The notes under the pieces: model-generated | Seen by the model: only the letters and a program-made list of their open reading frames with translations | What the model was told of the DNA's origin: nothing | Databases searched by the model: none | Program-made: the position numbers and the translations under genes | Assembly: GCF_000739085.1 (NCBI RefSeq) | Contig: NZ_CP009110.1 | Coordinates: forward strand, 3,596,001 to 3,660,000 | DNA from: Amycolatopsis methanolica 239 | GTDB lineage: Bacteria; Actinomycetota; Actinomycetes; Mycobacteriales; Pseudonocardiaceae | Length of the DNA stretch: 64,000 bases | Reading direction: 5' to 3' | Shown: one piece after another, positions 63,072 to 64,000 of the stretch | Position numbering within the stretch: the first letter of the stretch is position 1 | Layout of the letters: the number at the start of each line of letters is the position of its first letter

Positions 63072-63686
63072 TCAGCTCCGCGGCAGCTTCCCGGCGGCCA
63101 CCGACGCCAGGCCCTTCACCGCTTCCGCTGCCCTGTTCTGCGTGCTCGCGGTGACCTGCAGGCCGGACAGCACATGCCCGCCGGCCAGCAGCAACGTGCA
63201 GGTGGTGCCGTCGCACCAGGCGCGCGCGGCCTCCGCGCCGGCCGGGCGGGTGACCGTCAGGGCCGTGCCGTCGCAGTCGACCTGCGCCAGCACCTCGGCC
63301 GCGGTGCGGTCGAGGTAGCCGGTGACCTGCTGCGTCAGCGAGGAACCGCTGTTGTAGAGCCAGGTCGAGCCGCGCGGGTCCCCGGCGGGCACGGCGTCGA
63401 AACAGGATCCGTTGGCAGCGCGGGCCGCCGCCTCCCGCACGCCCTCGCCCGACAGGTCGCTCTTGGTGAGCACCGCCGCCGCCACGTCCTCGGCGATGTG
63501 GTTCACCGGGGTGAGCTCCGCCGCCTGGCCGACCGAGACGCTCGGCGAGGCCGACGGCGTCGTCACCGGCGTCGTCGCGTCCGCCGGCTTGTCGTAGTAG
63601 GTCTCCAGGTCGTTCGGGCGATCCGCGCACCCGGTGAGCCCGGTCAGCACGACCGCGGCCAGGACCACCATCCCTCCATGACGCAC
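63072..63686 (-). CDS. Lipoprotein of unknown function
   Basis: The 204-residue protein has a lipoprotein signal (MVVLAAVVLTGLTGC, lipobox GLTGC), a Thr/Ser/Pro-rich linker (DATTPVTTPSASPSVSV) and a domain with four cysteines (SCFDAV, VDCDG, WCDGTTCTLL) likely forming disulfides outside the membrane. The first ATG is at 63686, with an in-frame ATG five codons on that fits the signal better. I do not recognise the domain. It is convergent with the NUDIX gene, 18 bp apart. Confidence 0.75.
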   Translation of the reverse strand: MRHGGMVVLAAVVLTGLTGCADRPNDLETYYDKPADATTPVTTPSASPSVSVGQAAELTPVNHIAEDVAAAVLTKSDLSGEGVREAAARAANGSCFDAVPAGDPRGSTWLYNSGSSLTQQVTGYLDRTAAEVLAQVDCDGTALTVTRPAGAEAARAWCDGTTCTLLLAGGHVLSGLQVTASTQNRAAEAVKGLASVAAGKLPRS

Positions 63687-63737
63687 GGTGACGTTCCCTT
63701 CAGTATGCGTTGTGGGCGCTGAGATTAGTCGAAGCCT

Positions 63738-64000
63738 TCACTGCCACTGCAGCGAGGATCGCCGATCCCAGTACCGTTCCGGCGGCTCGGCCAGCGGCCG
63801 CAGCGCCGCGAGTTCGCCCCGTGGCAGGTCGACGCCGTTGGCAGCGAGATTGGCGGCCAGCTGCTGCGGACTGGACGGGCCGATGAGGACCGTGTCCGCC
63901 CACGGCTGGGCCAGCACCGCGGCGATCGCGACGGCGTCCGCGCCGACTCCGTAGCGTCGCGCCAGGCGGGTGATCGCGGGTGGCGGGTTGACCACCAGCC
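63738..64000 (-). CDS. Aldo/keto reductase, C-terminal part (runs off the window)
   Basis: About 87 C-terminal residues are visible and the frame is open to the edge. AITRLARRYGVGADAVAIAAVLAQPWADTVLIGPSSPQQL is the closing barrel unit of AKR proteins: the GPSSPQQLAANL segment binds the NADP phosphate. It would reduce aldehydes or ketones with NADPH. The catalytic Tyr/Lys/Asp/His lie beyond the window. Confidence 0.85.
   Translation of the reverse strand, partial: LVVNPPPAITRLARRYGVGADAVAIAAVLAQPWADTVLIGPSSPQQLAANLAANGVDLPRGELAALRPLAEPPERYWDRRSSLQWQ

Overview
The window is very GC-rich DNA with dense short-spaced genes on both strands, frequent GTG starts and start/stop overlaps. A complete Pup-proteasome block (dop, pup, prcB, prcA, pafA, pafB, pafC, tatA, tatC, helY), RbpA, an Rpf-type lytic enzyme, Eis-type acetyltransferases and a polyprenyl-phosphate mannosyl synthase mark it as an actinobacterium. 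An Amycolatopsis-like member of the Pseudonocardiales is my best guess, but genus is inference. No tRNA, rRNA, CRISPR array, transposase or integrase was seen.

Layout. 1-11.3 kb is an accessory stretch of regulators (LysR, MarR, AraC, GntR, SARP) beside small metabolic genes. Many are broken: a dapA-like gene with three frame changes, an AraC gene with a shifted C-terminus, a SARP / FAD-monooxygenase / mycothiol-isomerase chimera, a kinase remnant, and a MarR/LLM-oxidoreductase junction. 11.3-15.1 kb holds a DrrC-type UvrA-like ABC protein behind an AraC-VOC pair. 15.2-25 kb is mostly intact and conserved: GDPD, Rpf, thymidine kinase, rbpA with a textbook SigR promoter, a PRC-barrel stress protein, ppm1-lnt, an amidohydrolase divergent from kamA, and a TauE permease. 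25.7-29 kb mixes intact small genes (AraC, zinc protein, stand-alone lipoyl protein) with three badly frame-shifted genes (DoxX, glycosyltransferase, DMT transporter). 29-38 kb carries an SGNH hydrolase, a toxin-antitoxin pair, an Lrp/M24-peptidase operon, a 5'-3' exonuclease, an SPFH-RHH-GPP34 operon and a NatAB-type ABC exporter. 38-45 kb has an XRE regulator, a DrrAB-type exporter with its TetR, and a duplicated DUF4333/Eis cassette.

45-63 kb is the conserved block: helY, a lipid kinase, tatC-tatA, pafC-pafB, then an inserted TetR/MMPL pair, DUF1684-pafA, a Cys-rich pentapeptide protein, prcA-prcB-pup-dop. Together these tag (PafA), untag (Dop) and degrade (PrcAB) proteins, with PafBC controlling the DNA-damage response. 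The ring ATPase is not in the window. The right edge has a NUDIX hydrolase, a lipoprotein and a truncated aldo/keto reductase.

Frame changes concentrate in accessory genes while housekeeping genes are clean. Real decay and consensus/assembly errors in GC-rich DNA cannot be separated from sequence alone. Several genes appear leaderless, with a TANNNT-like hexamer 6-8 nt before the start codon and no ribosome-binding site.
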